NCBI GenBank assembly: GCA_964542055.1
Contig: CAZITB010000003.1
Location: 1 to 52,873 of the forward strand
Source of the DNA: CAZITB01 sp964542055
GTDB taxonomy: Bacteria; Planctomycetota; Phycisphaerae; Sedimentisphaerales; CAMDDF01
Direction of reading: 5' to 3'
DNA length: 52,873 nucleotides
Position 1 is the first letter of the stretch. The number at the start of each line of letters is the position of its first letter. The position numbers and the translations under genes were made by a program. The notes under the pieces are model-generated. The model made no database searches. It was given only the letters and a program-made list of their open reading frames with translations, and was not told the origin of the DNA. This document shows positions 1 through 7,885 of the stretch, one piece after another.

Positions 1-1
1 C

Positions 2-181
2 GCGAATATATTAGACAGTAAGACTCTCGTTATTCATCCGGCAAGTACGACGCATCAGCAACTGAGCAGCGATGAATTGATCGCTGCTGGAGTATCGGAT
101 GATTATATACGTGTTTCGGTTGGAACAGAAAATATTGATGATATAATTGATGATTTCGAATATGCTCTATCTAAGGTTTAG
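2..181 (+). CDS. metY: O-acetylhomoserine sulfhydrylase / Cys-Met metabolism PLP enzyme, C-terminal fragment
   Basis: Only the last 59 codons are inside the window; the gene runs off the left edge and stops with TAG at 179-181. The visible tail (HPASTTH, then a DELIAAGV stretch, then IRVSVGTENIDDIIDD) is the typical C-terminus of the cystathionine gamma-synthase/O-acetylhomoserine sulfhydrylase family of PLP enzymes, which put sulfide or thiols onto an activated homoserine. MetY is the best guess because that subfamily keeps HPASTTH and the IDDII ending; a cystathionine gamma-lyase cannot be excluded from so short a piece. It lies 29 nt before nifU on the same strand, so a shared transcript linking sulfur amino acid and Fe-S metabolism is plausible. 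Confidence 0.75.
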   Translation, partial: ANILDSKTLVIHPASTTHQQLSSDELIAAGVSDDYIRVSVGTENIDDIIDDFEYALSKV

Positions 182-210
182 AGATTGTGTTAATTTAAGG
201 AAAATACATT

Positions 211-1092
211 ATGTGGGAATATACTGATAAGGTATTTGAACACTTTACAAATCCAAGGAATGTTGGAGAAATTGAAAATCCTGACGGGACGGGCGAAGTT
301 GGTTCGCTTGCGTGCGGCGATGCCTTGAAGCTGACTTTTAAGCTTGGTGATGATGGCAAAATTGCGGATGTGAAATTCAAAACATTTGGATGTGCAAGTG
401 CAATTGCTTCTTCATCTGCATTGACTGAGATTATAAAGGGTATGACACTTGATCAAGCAGAAAAGGTAACGAATAAAGACATTGCGGATTTTTTAGGCGG
501 GTTGCCTGAACAGAAAATGCACTGTTCTGTAATGGGTAAAGAGGCGCTCGAGGCTGCGATAGAAAATCACAGAACGCACGGTAAAGTTGTTAAGAAGCTT
601 GAAGGTAATGTAGTGTGCACTTGTTTTGGAGTTACGGATAAAGAGATTGAACGGGTTGTTCTGGAAAATAGTCTCAACACCGTCGAAGAAGTGACCAATT
701 ATTGCAAGGCAGGGGGAGGCTGCGGCGCATGCAAGGGTGAAATTGAAAAGATTATAAGTAAGCTTCGGCCTGAAGTTAAAAAAGCTGAGAAAAAGGAAAT
801 AGCCAAGCCGAAAAAGCTGACCAATATTCAGAAAATCCAGTTGATACAGCAGACCATCAATGAGCAGGTCAGGCCCAGTTTGCGAGGTCATGGCGGCGAT
901 ATCGAACTTGTTGATGTTTTAGGAAATAAAGTAATTGTTGCGTTTCGCGGAATGTGCGCTCAATGCAAGATGGCTGAATTTACGATGCGTGACGTTGTGC
1001 AGGCGAAGCTGCGGGAATTTGTGACAGACTCAATAATAGTGGAAGAGGACAAGGATTCAGTTAGTCCCGATCATAAACATCAGGATTTTTAA
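211..1092 (+). CDS. nifU: Fe-S cluster scaffold protein NifU (three-domain)
   Basis: This 293-residue protein is a full-length modular NifU. Residues 1-125 are the IscU-like scaffold domain with the three cluster cysteines C35 (SLACGDA), C61 (TFGCASA) and C105 (KMHCSVMG). Residues 133-180 are the BFD-like domain holding a permanent [2Fe-2S] cluster: C136, C138, C165/C171 and C174. Residues 205-280 are the Nfu domain with the CxxC pair C249/C252 (GMCAQCKM). It accepts sulfur from NifS and passes nascent clusters to apo-proteins in the cytoplasm. There are no nitrogenase genes here; NIF-type NifU/NifS serves general Fe-S assembly in several non-diazotrophs, and the Fe-S-rich gene set around it fits that reading. 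An AAGGA motif precedes ATG 211; nifS follows after 16 nt. Confidence 0.95.
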   Translation: MWEYTDKVFEHFTNPRNVGEIENPDGTGEVGSLACGDALKLTFKLGDDGKIADVKFKTFGCASAIASSSALTEIIKGMTLDQAEKVTNKDIADFLGGLPEQKMHCSVMGKEALEAAIENHRTHGKVVKKLEGNVVCTCFGVTDKEIERVVLENSLNTVEEVTNYCKAGGGCGACKGEIEKIISKLRPEVKKAEKKEIAKPKKLTNIQKIQLIQQTINEQVRPSLRGHGGDIELVDVLGNKVIVAFRGMCAQCKMAEFTMRDVVQAKLREFVTDSIIVEEDKDSVSPDHKHQDF

Positions 1093-1108
1093 AAATAAGG
1101 GGACCAAA

Positions 1109-2272
1109 ATGGAAACAAGTAACATAATATATATGGATAATAATGCTACCACTAAAACCGATGAAGCAGTTTTAGATGAGATGATGCCATATTTTAGTGA
1201 GCTTTACGGTAATCCGTCCAGTATGCATTCTTTCGGCGGGCAGGTTGGCCAGAAAATTAATCAGGCCAGAGAAAGGGTTGCTAAACTTTTAAACTGTAAT
1301 TCATCCGAAGTGATATTTACCAGTGGTGGAACCGAAAGTGATAACAGTGCTATAATTGGTACGCTTGGAGCGTATCCGAATAGGCAAAAGATCATTACGT
1401 CACGTGTTGAACATCCGGCGGTATTGACAACTTGCAGAGATTTGGAAAATCGTGGTTACAGCGTTGTTGAAATTGGTGTTGATCGTGATGGTAATTTCGA
1501 TATGGACCAGTTCGAAGGTGAGCTTGACGAAGATACCGCGATAGTTTCGATAATGTGGGCGAATAATGAAACCGGCGTTATTTTTCCTGTGGAAAAAATT
1601 GCACAACTGTGCAAGACTAAAGGGGTTATTTTTCATACCGATGCTGTTCAAGCTGTTGGTAAGATACCGCTTGATTTGAAAGATTCCGCTGTAGATATGT
1701 TGAGTTTGAGCGGTCATAAACTTCATGGGCCAAAAGGTATAGGGGTTTTGTATGTGCGAAAAGGCACAAGGCTTTCACCTTTTATAATGGGCGGCCACCA
1801 GGAACACGGCAGGCGAGCGGGAACCGAAAATACTGCAGGTATAATAGGTTTGGGCAGGGCATGTGAGATTGCGGGACAATATTTAGAAGAAGAAAATACC
1901 CGTGTCAGACAAATGCGAGACAGGCTTGAAAAGGGGCTTCTTGGCAGCTGCAGTGAATGCATGGTAAATGGTGTTGGTGAAAGGCTGCCCAATACAACCA
2001 ACATTAGTTTTGAATTCATTGAAGGTGAAGCTATATTGCTGATGATGAACAGATTTGGTATATGTGCGAGTTCAGGGTCTGCATGTACGTCGGGTTCGCT
2101 TGAGCCATCTCATGTTTTGCGTGCGATGGGAATTCCTTTTACAGCAGCTCACGGTTCAATCCGTTTTAGCTTAAGCAGGTTCAATACAGATCAAGAAGTT
2201 GATTTTGTAATTGAAAAGATGCCCGCAATTATAAACCGACTCAGGGAGTTATCTCCATTTGTTAAGACTTGA
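1109..2272 (+). CDS. nifS: Cysteine desulfurase NifS
   Basis: A 387-residue class V aminotransferase-fold PLP enzyme that removes sulfur from L-cysteine as an enzyme-bound persulfide and hands it to NifU. Visible motifs: YMDNNATT near the N-terminus, the substrate/PLP loop around EHPAV (101-105), the PLP lysine K204 in SLSGHKLHGPKG, and the catalytic cysteine C326 in the short group I loop SSGSACTSGS. The C-terminal HxLxAMG and SIRFSLSRFNT segments are standard. A GGGG-containing ribosome binding site precedes ATG 1109. The close coupling to nifU and the short catalytic-loop spacing make NifS rather than SufS the right name. Confidence 0.95.
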   Translation: METSNIIYMDNNATTKTDEAVLDEMMPYFSELYGNPSSMHSFGGQVGQKINQARERVAKLLNCNSSEVIFTSGGTESDNSAIIGTLGAYPNRQKIITSRVEHPAVLTTCRDLENRGYSVVEIGVDRDGNFDMDQFEGELDEDTAIVSIMWANNETGVIFPVEKIAQLCKTKGVIFHTDAVQAVGKIPLDLKDSAVDMLSLSGHKLHGPKGIGVLYVRKGTRLSPFIMGGHQEHGRRAGTENTAGIIGLGRACEIAGQYLEEENTRVRQMRDRLEKGLLGSCSECMVNGVGERLPNTTNISFEFIEGEAILLMMNRFGICASSGSACTSGSLEPSHVLRAMGIPFTAAHGSIRFSLSRFNTDQEVDFVIEKMPAIINRLRELSPFVKT

Positions 2273-2550
2273 TCGGTGCGGCTTATCGGACTAATTTAAA
2301 ATTTTTCAGATTTTAAATTTTTGTACATGATAAATAAAGTAGAAGTTGGCAAAGCATTTTTTCAAATGCCGGTCGGATTTGCTTTTTTTATCGGCCCTTG
2401 ACCGTCAGTCCAGTTTTTTTTGATGTTTGACGTAAGTTTCCATCCATAATTGCCGATTATATTCGTGTTAGCTAGTTTAGCAGTTTTAGCGATCATGAAA
2501 TTTAAGGGAATAGGATCATTAAGCTAAACATGAAGAAAATTGGAGCATTG
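2273..2550. other. Intergenic region between nifS and the hybrid kinase
   Basis: No gene was seen here. A perfect 6-bp hairpin (GCATTT, loop TTTC, AAATGC) lies at 2354-2369 and is followed 13 nt later by a run of seven T at 2383-2389, which could serve as a weak terminator for the nifUS transcript. An A/T-only hairpin (TAAAAT/ATTTTA) near 2297-2320 is less convincing. I could not pick a confident promoter for the kinase; there is a TTGACG near 2429 but no good -10 box at the right distance. Confidence 0.4.
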
Positions 2551-5500
2551 ATGAGTTTGAAAATGAGTTCTGGAAAGATATACCCAGGAAAGAACATTGT
2601 ACGTAAGATTCTTATTCCCATAATCGGGTTGATATTAATTATTTTTACCACAACGGTGATTACTGTTTTCCGGTTTGCTTCATCACAAATGGATGATTAC
2701 ACACGCCAGGAAATTAATGAAATAACATTGTTTCTCCAGTATGCATTCGAACGCGATGAGGCAGTTATAAAAAATACGATGGATAAACTGTTCTCGGGTG
2801 ATAAATTTTACTCGGCTATGCGTGAAAAAAATACGGCTGAATTATCGAAAAGATTTGACAGCCTGCAGTTCAGGAATGTGTCAGAAAATGATGCTTTGCA
2901 TTTTAAACTTTATGATTCGACCGGAAATAATCTTTATTGCAGTAAAGTTAAGGATTGTGGTTTTAACTGCAAAATAACAGCTCAGCCAATTGACTTTAAA
3001 AGCAGAGATTATAGAAATCAAATTTATCCTATCACAGATGATAGCTATGAATTAAAAACAACAAAGATGATCAAACAAGATGGTGAGTGTATAGGTTTTT
3101 GTGAAATCAGCAAGATTTTCAGCGGGCATATCAGTTTTGCTTCGAATATTTACAAAGACAGCGAGATTCTTATATTACCCACCACTGATACCAGTAGGGT
3201 TCTGGAACAGAGTAGGCTTTTGAAAAAATCCAAAGAAATAGTTCTAGAACAGCTTAAAAATATAGTCAGCCGTGAACGCGATAGAGAGAATAAGATACAT
3301 GTTTATAAATTAGAAAACAATCTGTACGGTGGTTTCTTTTCTTTATTTGATGATGAAGAAAATCTTGTAGATATGATCATTTTGACTGATGTTTCCAATA
3401 TCAGTAAAAAGGCATACGCTAACACGATTATGCTGAGCTTTGCAGTACTGCTTGTGGGTACGGTAACCTTGGTTCTTTTGTATTCGATACTTAAACGCAT
3501 CAAGAGAACGCTTAAGGCTCAGTCGCTTGAAATTTTGAATTCAGAAAAGTTTTTGAAGAAATCGATCGATTCATTGACACATCCGTTTTGCGTGATCGAT
3601 GCCAATGATTTTACTGTTAAACTTTCAAATGCTGCAGCGGATAAATGGAACGATATCCATGAAGATAATGGTACTATCAAGTGTCATAAGTTAATCAAAG
3701 GGCTGGATCAAAATTGTGAAGATAAGTGTGATTGTCCAGTTAATGAAGTCAAGAAAACCAAAAAACCTGTAAGATTTGAGACGATTGCTCGTGATAATCT
3801 CGGTATAAACAAGGATATAGAAGTTTACGCTTACCCCGTTTTGAATGAGAAAAATGAGGTTACAGAAGTTATAGAATACATGATCGATGTAACCGAACGC
3901 AAAGAAGCCGAGCGGGCACTTCATGAGGGCAGGGAAAGAATGAAGGTGCTTTTGAATTCATTGCCAGTGGGAGTAGTTCTAATTGATAAAGAGACACATA
4001 AGATAGTCGATACCAATTCAAAAGCATTGAATTTGCTCAAGTATGAAAAGGGAGATCTTATTGGAAGAAAATGCAAGAAAATCCTTTGCGGTACTGATAT
4101 TGAACAAGGCAATGCATGTGATGGAGGGGAAAAATTAGAACAGTCTGAAAGGATTTTGCTTAGATCGGATATGGCCGAGCTTCCGATTTTGAAGACTCAT
4201 GTTACTGTTAAACTCAACGGCAGAGAGCATTTTCTTGAAACTTTTGTAGATATAACTGAACAGAAAGATGCTCAAGAACAACTCAGTAAAGCCAATTCAG
4301 CTTTGGAAATTCGAAGCAAAGCTCTTGAGCAGTCTCAAAAGGCAGCAGTTAAACTGATGAAAGAAGCAGAGGAAGCCAAGAAGCAGGCAGAAGAGATCAA
4401 TGTAAGATTGAAAGAATCTATAGACAGCGCGCAAATAATTGCGGAAGAAGCTATTCATGCAAATAAGGCTAAAAGCCAGTTCCTTGCAAATATGAGCCAT
4501 GAAATTCGTACACCGATGAATTCCATAATTGGTTTTAGTGATATCCTTGCTCAGGATAAATTGACAGAAGAACAACTTAAGTTTGTAAATACTATTCGTG
4601 CTTCGGCATCTCACTTGCTGCAGCTGATTAATGATATTCTCGATTTTTCTAAGATCGAAGCGGGTAAGCTGGAGACCGAAGTGATAGAATTTCCGATAGG
4701 TGAGCTTATTTGTGAAATCGATTCGATGATGAGGCCAATGGCTAATCAAAAAAATCTGAAATTTGAAATCCTGCAATGCAGCAGTCTGCCATTGGTTATA
4801 AAAACAGACCCGGCAAGATTGAAACAATGTCTTATAAATCTTGTAAACAATGCACTTAAATTTACTAGTCAAGGCCATGTTTACTTAAACATAAGTACAA
4901 AGAGAATCGATGGCAAAGATTATATCAGGTTTGATGTTGAAGATAGCGGCATAGGTATTTCCCAGAGTAAACTTTCAGAGATATTTGATGCGTTTTCTCA
5001 GGCAGATGGAAGTACTACCAGGAAATACGGTGGTACCGGACTGGGATTGTCGATCACAAAACAGTTAACAGAGATACTTGGCGGTAAAGTTAGTGTTAAA
5101 AGCATAGAAGGTAAGGGCTCCGTATTTAGTATTCAATTGCCGGCTGGAGTTGATATAAACAATCTTCCGAAGATGGATAAGTATGAATATGTAAATCAAA
5201 GTACTCAGCCTGAAAAAGAAGGTAAAACTAATTTTACCGGTAAAGTGCTTGTTGCTGAGGATAACCCATCTAACCAGATGTTGATAAATTTACTGCTCAG
5301 TAAGGTTGGGTTGGATGTTACAATAGCAGGTGACGGAAAGATAGCAGTTGAAAAGGTAGAAAATGAGCAATTTGATTTGATCTTCATGGATATGCAGATG
5401 CCGAACATGAACGGTTATGAGGCCACAGCGGTTATAAGAAGTAAACAAATAAAAACGCCTATCGTGGCTTTGACAGCTAACGCTATGAGCGAGGATATGA

Positions 5501-5976
5501 ATAAATGCAAACAGTCTGGTTGTGATGAGTATTTATCGAAGCCTGTAAAACAGGAGAAACTCTTTGCTATGGTAGAGAAGTTTTTGGGTAGTAATAATGA
5601 GCAGGGTAAAAGTGAAAGTCCAAAAGAAAACAAATTGCAAGAACTTAAAGGCAGTGATGATGATCTGATCGTATCAGAATTGATAAAAGATGAAGATTTA
5701 CTTCCAGTTGTGGATATCTTTACTCAACGACTGCCGCAAACAGTTAAAAAGATATCCGAAGCGTTGGCTGCCAATAATATAGATTTGCTTAGGGAACTTG
5801 CTCACGATTTAAAAGGTTCCAGTTCCAGTGCAGGTTTTCCAGAGTTGGCGGATATGGCCAAAGATGTGGAAGGTTGCGTAAGGGCCAATCAGTTGGATAA
5901 AATTTGTGATCAAGTTGACCAAATAACGCGAATTTGTAACAAAATCTATGAAAACCGAGATATTTACAAAGAGTAA
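2551..5976 (+). CDS. Hybrid sensor histidine kinase (sensor-PAS-PAS-HisKA-HATPase-REC-HPt)
   Basis: A very large membrane kinase that carries a whole phosphorelay. Numbering from an ATG at 2530: membrane helix 25-48, an extracytoplasmic sensor 50-297 with three cysteines (136, 143, 147), second membrane helix 298-320, PAS 340-455, PAS 463-575, coiled coil 576-645, HisKA with H657 (NMSHEIRTP), HATPase_c with N774, DSGIGI and GGTGLGLSI, receiver with D954 and K1004, and an HPt domain with H1092 (AHDLKGSS). Both PAS domains contain a cysteine-rich insert (for example CEDKCDCP). I start the gene at 2551 because GGAG sits 5 nt ahead of that ATG while the ATG at 2530 has no ribosome binding site. 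No output regulator is adjacent; the input signal is unknown. Confidence 0.9.
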   Translation: MSLKMSSGKIYPGKNIVRKILIPIIGLILIIFTTTVITVFRFASSQMDDYTRQEINEITLFLQYAFERDEAVIKNTMDKLFSGDKFYSAMREKNTAELSKRFDSLQFRNVSENDALHFKLYDSTGNNLYCSKVKDCGFNCKITAQPIDFKSRDYRNQIYPITDDSYELKTTKMIKQDGECIGFCEISKIFSGHISFASNIYKDSEILILPTTDTSRVLEQSRLLKKSKEIVLEQLKNIVSRERDRENKIHVYKLENNLYGGFFSLFDDEENLVDMIILTDVSNISKKAYANTIMLSFAVLLVGTVTLVLLYSILKRIKRTLKAQSLEILNSEKFLKKSIDSLTHPFCVIDANDFTVKLSNAAADKWNDIHEDNGTIKCHKLIKGLDQNCEDKCDCPVNEVKKTKKPVRFETIARDNLGINKDIEVYAYPVLNEKNEVTEVIEYMIDVTERKEAERALHEGRERMKVLLNSLPVGVVLIDKETHKIVDTNSKALNLLKYEKGDLIGRKCKKILCGTDIEQGNACDGGEKLEQSERILLRSDMAELPILKTHVTVKLNGREHFLETFVDITEQKDAQEQLSKANSALEIRSKALEQSQKAAVKLMKEAEEAKKQAEEINVRLKESIDSAQIIAEEAIHANKAKSQFLANMSHEIRTPMNSIIGFSDILAQDKLTEEQLKFVNTIRASASHLLQLINDILDFSKIEAGKLETEVIEFPIGELICEIDSMMRPMANQKNLKFEILQCSSLPLVIKTDPARLKQCLINLVNNALKFTSQGHVYLNISTKRIDGKDYIRFDVEDSGIGISQSKLSEIFDAFSQADGSTTRKYGGTGLGLSITKQLTEILGGKVSVKSIEGKGSVFSIQLPAGVDINNLPKMDKYEYVNQSTQPEKEGKTNFTGKVLVAEDNPSNQMLINLLLSKVGLDVTIAGDGKIAVEKVENEQFDLIFMDMQMPNMNGYEATAVIRSKQIKTPIVALTANAMSEDMNKCKQSGCDEYLSKPVKQEKLFAMVEKFLGSNNEQGKSESPKENKLQELKGSDDDLIVSELIKDEDLLPVVDIFTQRLPQTVKKISEALAANNIDLLRELAHDLKGSSSSAGFPELADMAKDVEGCVRANQLDKICDQVDQITRICNKIYENRDIYKE

Positions 5977-6063
5977 ATGGTTTTTCTGAAAAATATTGAT
6001 CGTGGTAAAAATTTTTAAATATATGTAAATAAATGACTTAGAATTCCCGGACCCTCTTTTTAT

Positions 6064-6092
6064 TTGGAAAATGGTCTTTTTTATGTTATAAT
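6064..6092 (+). promoter_or_regulatory. Sigma-70-type promoter of the short transcript
   Basis: TTGGAA at 6064-6069, a 17-nt spacer, and a consensus TATAAT at 6087-6092. It predicts a start near 6099. It is one of the best -10/-35 pairs in the window and nothing large lies downstream before the terminator at 6280-6308. Confidence 0.7.
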
Positions 6093-6155
6093 CAGCTCAT
6101 CGAAAGAGATGTTGATGATAACAGGAAAAGTTGACATTTTTTGAAGGGACCGGTG

Positions 6156-6254
6156 ATGATTAGTAAATTTTATTACAATAAGTGGATGCCGTTTTTTATG
6201 CCGAAAAGGCGTATTCTGTTACTTGCAATTGCCAGCTATATAGCTATGTGCTAA
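6156..6254 (+). CDS. Hypothetical 32-residue hydrophobic-tailed small protein
   Basis: An ATG at 6156 follows AAGGGA (6144-6149) by 6 nt and opens 32 codons ending in TAA at 6252-6254. The product has a basic, aromatic first half (KFYYNKW, then MPKRR) and a hydrophobic second half (ILLLAIASYIAMC), as in small membrane peptides. The last third of the ORF overlaps the long RNA helix. It could be a genuine small membrane protein or a toxin-like peptide, or an incidental ORF in a regulatory RNA. The ribosome binding site spacing argues for translation; there is no homology evidence. Confidence 0.35.
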   Translation: MISKFYYNKWMPFFMPKRRILLLAIASYIAMC

Positions 6255-6279
6255 GCGAGGTACAGGATACGCTTATTAG

Positions 6280-6308
6280 AGCCAGGCTTTTTAAGTCTGG
6301 CTTTTTTT
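6280..6308 (+). terminator. Rho-independent terminator of the short transcript
   Basis: AGCCAGGC (6280-6287) and GTCTGGCT (6295-6302) form an 8-bp stem with one G-U pair and a 7-nt loop, running straight into a T tract (6302-6308). Confidence 0.85.
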
Positions 6309-6323
6309 GTGCGCTGATTTTGG

Positions 6324-6352
6324 TTGACGGATGAGTATTTTATGCTTAATTT
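6324..6352 (+). promoter_or_regulatory. Promoter of hldD
   Basis: TTGACG at 6324-6329, 17-nt spacer, TAATTT at 6347-6352; predicted start near 6359, leaving a leader of about 22 nt that includes the GGAG ribosome binding site of hldD. Confidence 0.55.
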
Positions 6353-6380
6353 AATGTAAAAATGCAAGTTGGAGATTAAG

Positions 6381-7355
6381 ATGATAGTAGTTACAGGCGG
6401 TAGTGGTTTTATTGGTTCGGCAATAGTTGCAGCTTTAAATGCAAGGGGGGAAAATGATATTTTGATCGTTGATCATCTTGGCAAAAGTGAAAAGTGGAAA
6501 AATCTCGTAGGACTCGATTATGTTGATTATGTCGAAAAGGAAGATTTCCTTCAGCTTGCCATGGAAGATCAGATTGATTTTGCAGTTGATGCCATATTTC
6601 ATTTAGGTGCCTGCTCGAGTACTACCGAGACAGATTGCAGTTATCTTCTGCGTAATAATTATGAGTGCAGTAAGATTCTTGCCGGCTGGGCGGTGGAAAA
6701 TGATGCAAGATTTATTTATGCATCGAGTGCAGCGACGTATGGAGATATTGAATCGGGTTTCAAAGATGATCAAAGCCGTATTCAGGATTTAAAGCCCTTG
6801 AATATGTATGGTTATTCGAAACAGATGTTTGATCTATGGGCCAGGCGGATGGGTATGCTGGATAAGATTGCTGGACTGAAGTATTTTAATGTTTACGGCC
6901 CAAACGAATATCATAAGGGTGAAATGCGATCGTTTGTTCATAAGGCTTATTATCAGATTTTGAATGATGGTAAAGTTAAGCTTTTCAAGTCTGACAGGGA
7001 TGAGTATGAGCATGGCGGGCAGGCCAGGGATTTTGTTTATATCAAAGATGCGGTTGATATGACTTTGTTTTTTTATGATAATCCTGATGTGAGCGGATTA
7101 TTCAATGTCGGGACAGGCCGGGCGAGGTGCTGGAATGATCTGGCGGGGGCGGTATTTGACGCGATTGGGGTTGAGAGAAAGATCGAGTATATTGAAATGC
7201 CTGACCATCTCAAGGGCAAGTACCAATATTTTACTCAAGCGGATATAAGTAAAATTCGCCAGGCGGGGTTTGATAAAGAATTGACCGCTATGGAAGATGC
7301 GGTTGCGGACTATGTGAAAGAATATTTGAACAAGGGAGAATATTTGAAAGGGTAG
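6381..7355 (+). CDS. hldD: ADP-L-glycero-D-manno-heptose 6-epimerase
   Basis: A 324-residue extended short-chain dehydrogenase that interconverts ADP-D-glycero- and ADP-L-glycero-manno-heptose, the precursor of the inner core of lipopolysaccharide. It shows the nucleotide-binding VVTGGSGFIGS at the N-terminus, ASSAATYG, the catalytic YGYSK (Tyr-x3-Lys), and the diagnostic LKYFNVYGPNEYHKG segment followed by MRSFVHKAY, which separates HldD from generic GalE-like epimerases. ATG 6381 is chosen because GGAG lies 6 nt before it; an upstream in-frame TTG (6369) falls just ahead of that site. The presence of this gene argues for an LPS-bearing outer membrane. A GTG-started gene follows after 2 nt. 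Confidence 0.93.
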   Translation: MIVVTGGSGFIGSAIVAALNARGENDILIVDHLGKSEKWKNLVGLDYVDYVEKEDFLQLAMEDQIDFAVDAIFHLGACSSTTETDCSYLLRNNYECSKILAGWAVENDARFIYASSAATYGDIESGFKDDQSRIQDLKPLNMYGYSKQMFDLWARRMGMLDKIAGLKYFNVYGPNEYHKGEMRSFVHKAYYQILNDGKVKLFKSDRDEYEHGGQARDFVYIKDAVDMTLFFYDNPDVSGLFNVGTGRARCWNDLAGAVFDAIGVERKIEYIEMPDHLKGKYQYFTQADISKIRQAGFDKELTAMEDAVADYVKEYLNKGEYLKG

Positions 7356-7357
7356 AA

Positions 7358-7885
7358 GTGCCGTTTACACCTTACCATTTTGGGCCAGCGGGTTTGATAG
7401 GGCTGCCATTTTACAAGCGGTTCGATTTGCCTTTATTTATTTTGGCTAATGTAGCTGTTGATGTTGAAGTTCTTGTTGATATGATATTTTTTCCGGGTTT
7501 GCCGGTTCATAAATTTTTTCATACATTGATAGGTGCAAGCTTGGCGGGGGTTATTCTTGCGTTTGCGGCTTTTCCGTTTCGCAGATTTTTCAAGTGGTTT
7601 ATGGGAATCTTTAAGTTAAACTATCAGCCGACGTTAGGCAAGATGATAGCGGGGGGTGTACTTGGTGCTATTTTTCACGTTGTGCTAGATGCGTTTTGCT
7701 GGTATGATGTTGGTATATTCTGGCCGTGGCAAAGGTATAACAGCACATACAGGATATTGGGACCGGATGCAGATGAAAAAGTGAAATTTATAAGCTTGAT
7801 ATGCTTTGGATTGGCGGCTGTTTTGTATGGGATTATAGTGTGGAAAAATAAAGAAAAACATATTGTTAAAAGGAGAAAAAAATGA
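7358..7885 (+). CDS. Putative membrane-bound metal-dependent hydrolase (YdjM/DUF457-like)
   Basis: A 175-residue polytopic membrane protein with about four hydrophobic segments. The N-terminal MPFTPYHFGP, a mid-protein histidine pair (VHKFFHT) and a third conserved-looking histidine followed by an aspartate (HVVLDAFCW) resemble the COG1988-type inner membrane hydrolases, in which His and Asp residues are thought to bind a metal. No substrate is known. It starts with GTG 7358 behind AAAGGG, 2 nt after hldD, and its stop overlaps the start of the next gene by 4 nt (ATGA), so the three genes are very probably one operon. Assignment to family is moderately sure; function is not. Confidence 0.65.
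   Translation: MPFTPYHFGPAGLIGLPFYKRFDLPLFILANVAVDVEVLVDMIFFPGLPVHKFFHTLIGASLAGVILAFAAFPFRRFFKWFMGIFKLNYQPTLGKMIAGGVLGAIFHVVLDAFCWYDVGIFWPWQRYNSTYRILGPDADEKVKFISLICFGLAAVLYGIIVWKNKEKHIVKRRKK

Larger units (their letters stand above)
6099..6308 (+). ncRNA. Candidate structured small RNA / short mRNA of about 210 nt
   Basis: A self-contained transcription unit is framed by a near-consensus promoter (6064-6092) and an intrinsic terminator (6280-6308). Within it, 6209-6226 pairs with 6255-6272: eighteen positions with only two mismatches and a few G-U pairs, so a long helix closes a 28-nt loop, which itself can form TAGC/GCTA. The same region encodes a 32-residue ORF with a good ribosome binding site, so the transcript could be a regulatory RNA, a small-protein mRNA with a structured 3' half, or both. 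The sequence does not look like SRP RNA (present elsewhere in this window), tmRNA or RNase P RNA, and I saw no 6S-like closing stem between its ends. Confidence 0.55.

Noticed and set aside
211..2272. NifU/NifS read as part of a nitrogen fixation cluster
   Set aside because: No nifHDK, nifE, nifN or nifB in the window; NIF-type Fe-S assembly is used by non-diazotrophs, so the name does not imply nitrogenase.
4297..4878. Open frame of 193 codons opposite the hybrid kinase
   Set aside because: Covers the conserved HisKA/HATPase region on the other strand; a mirror of the real coding pattern.
6099..6308. 6S RNA
   Set aside because: Length is similar, but I could not pair the 5' end with the 3' end to give the 6S closing stem, and the helix is near the 3' end and not centred on an open bubble.
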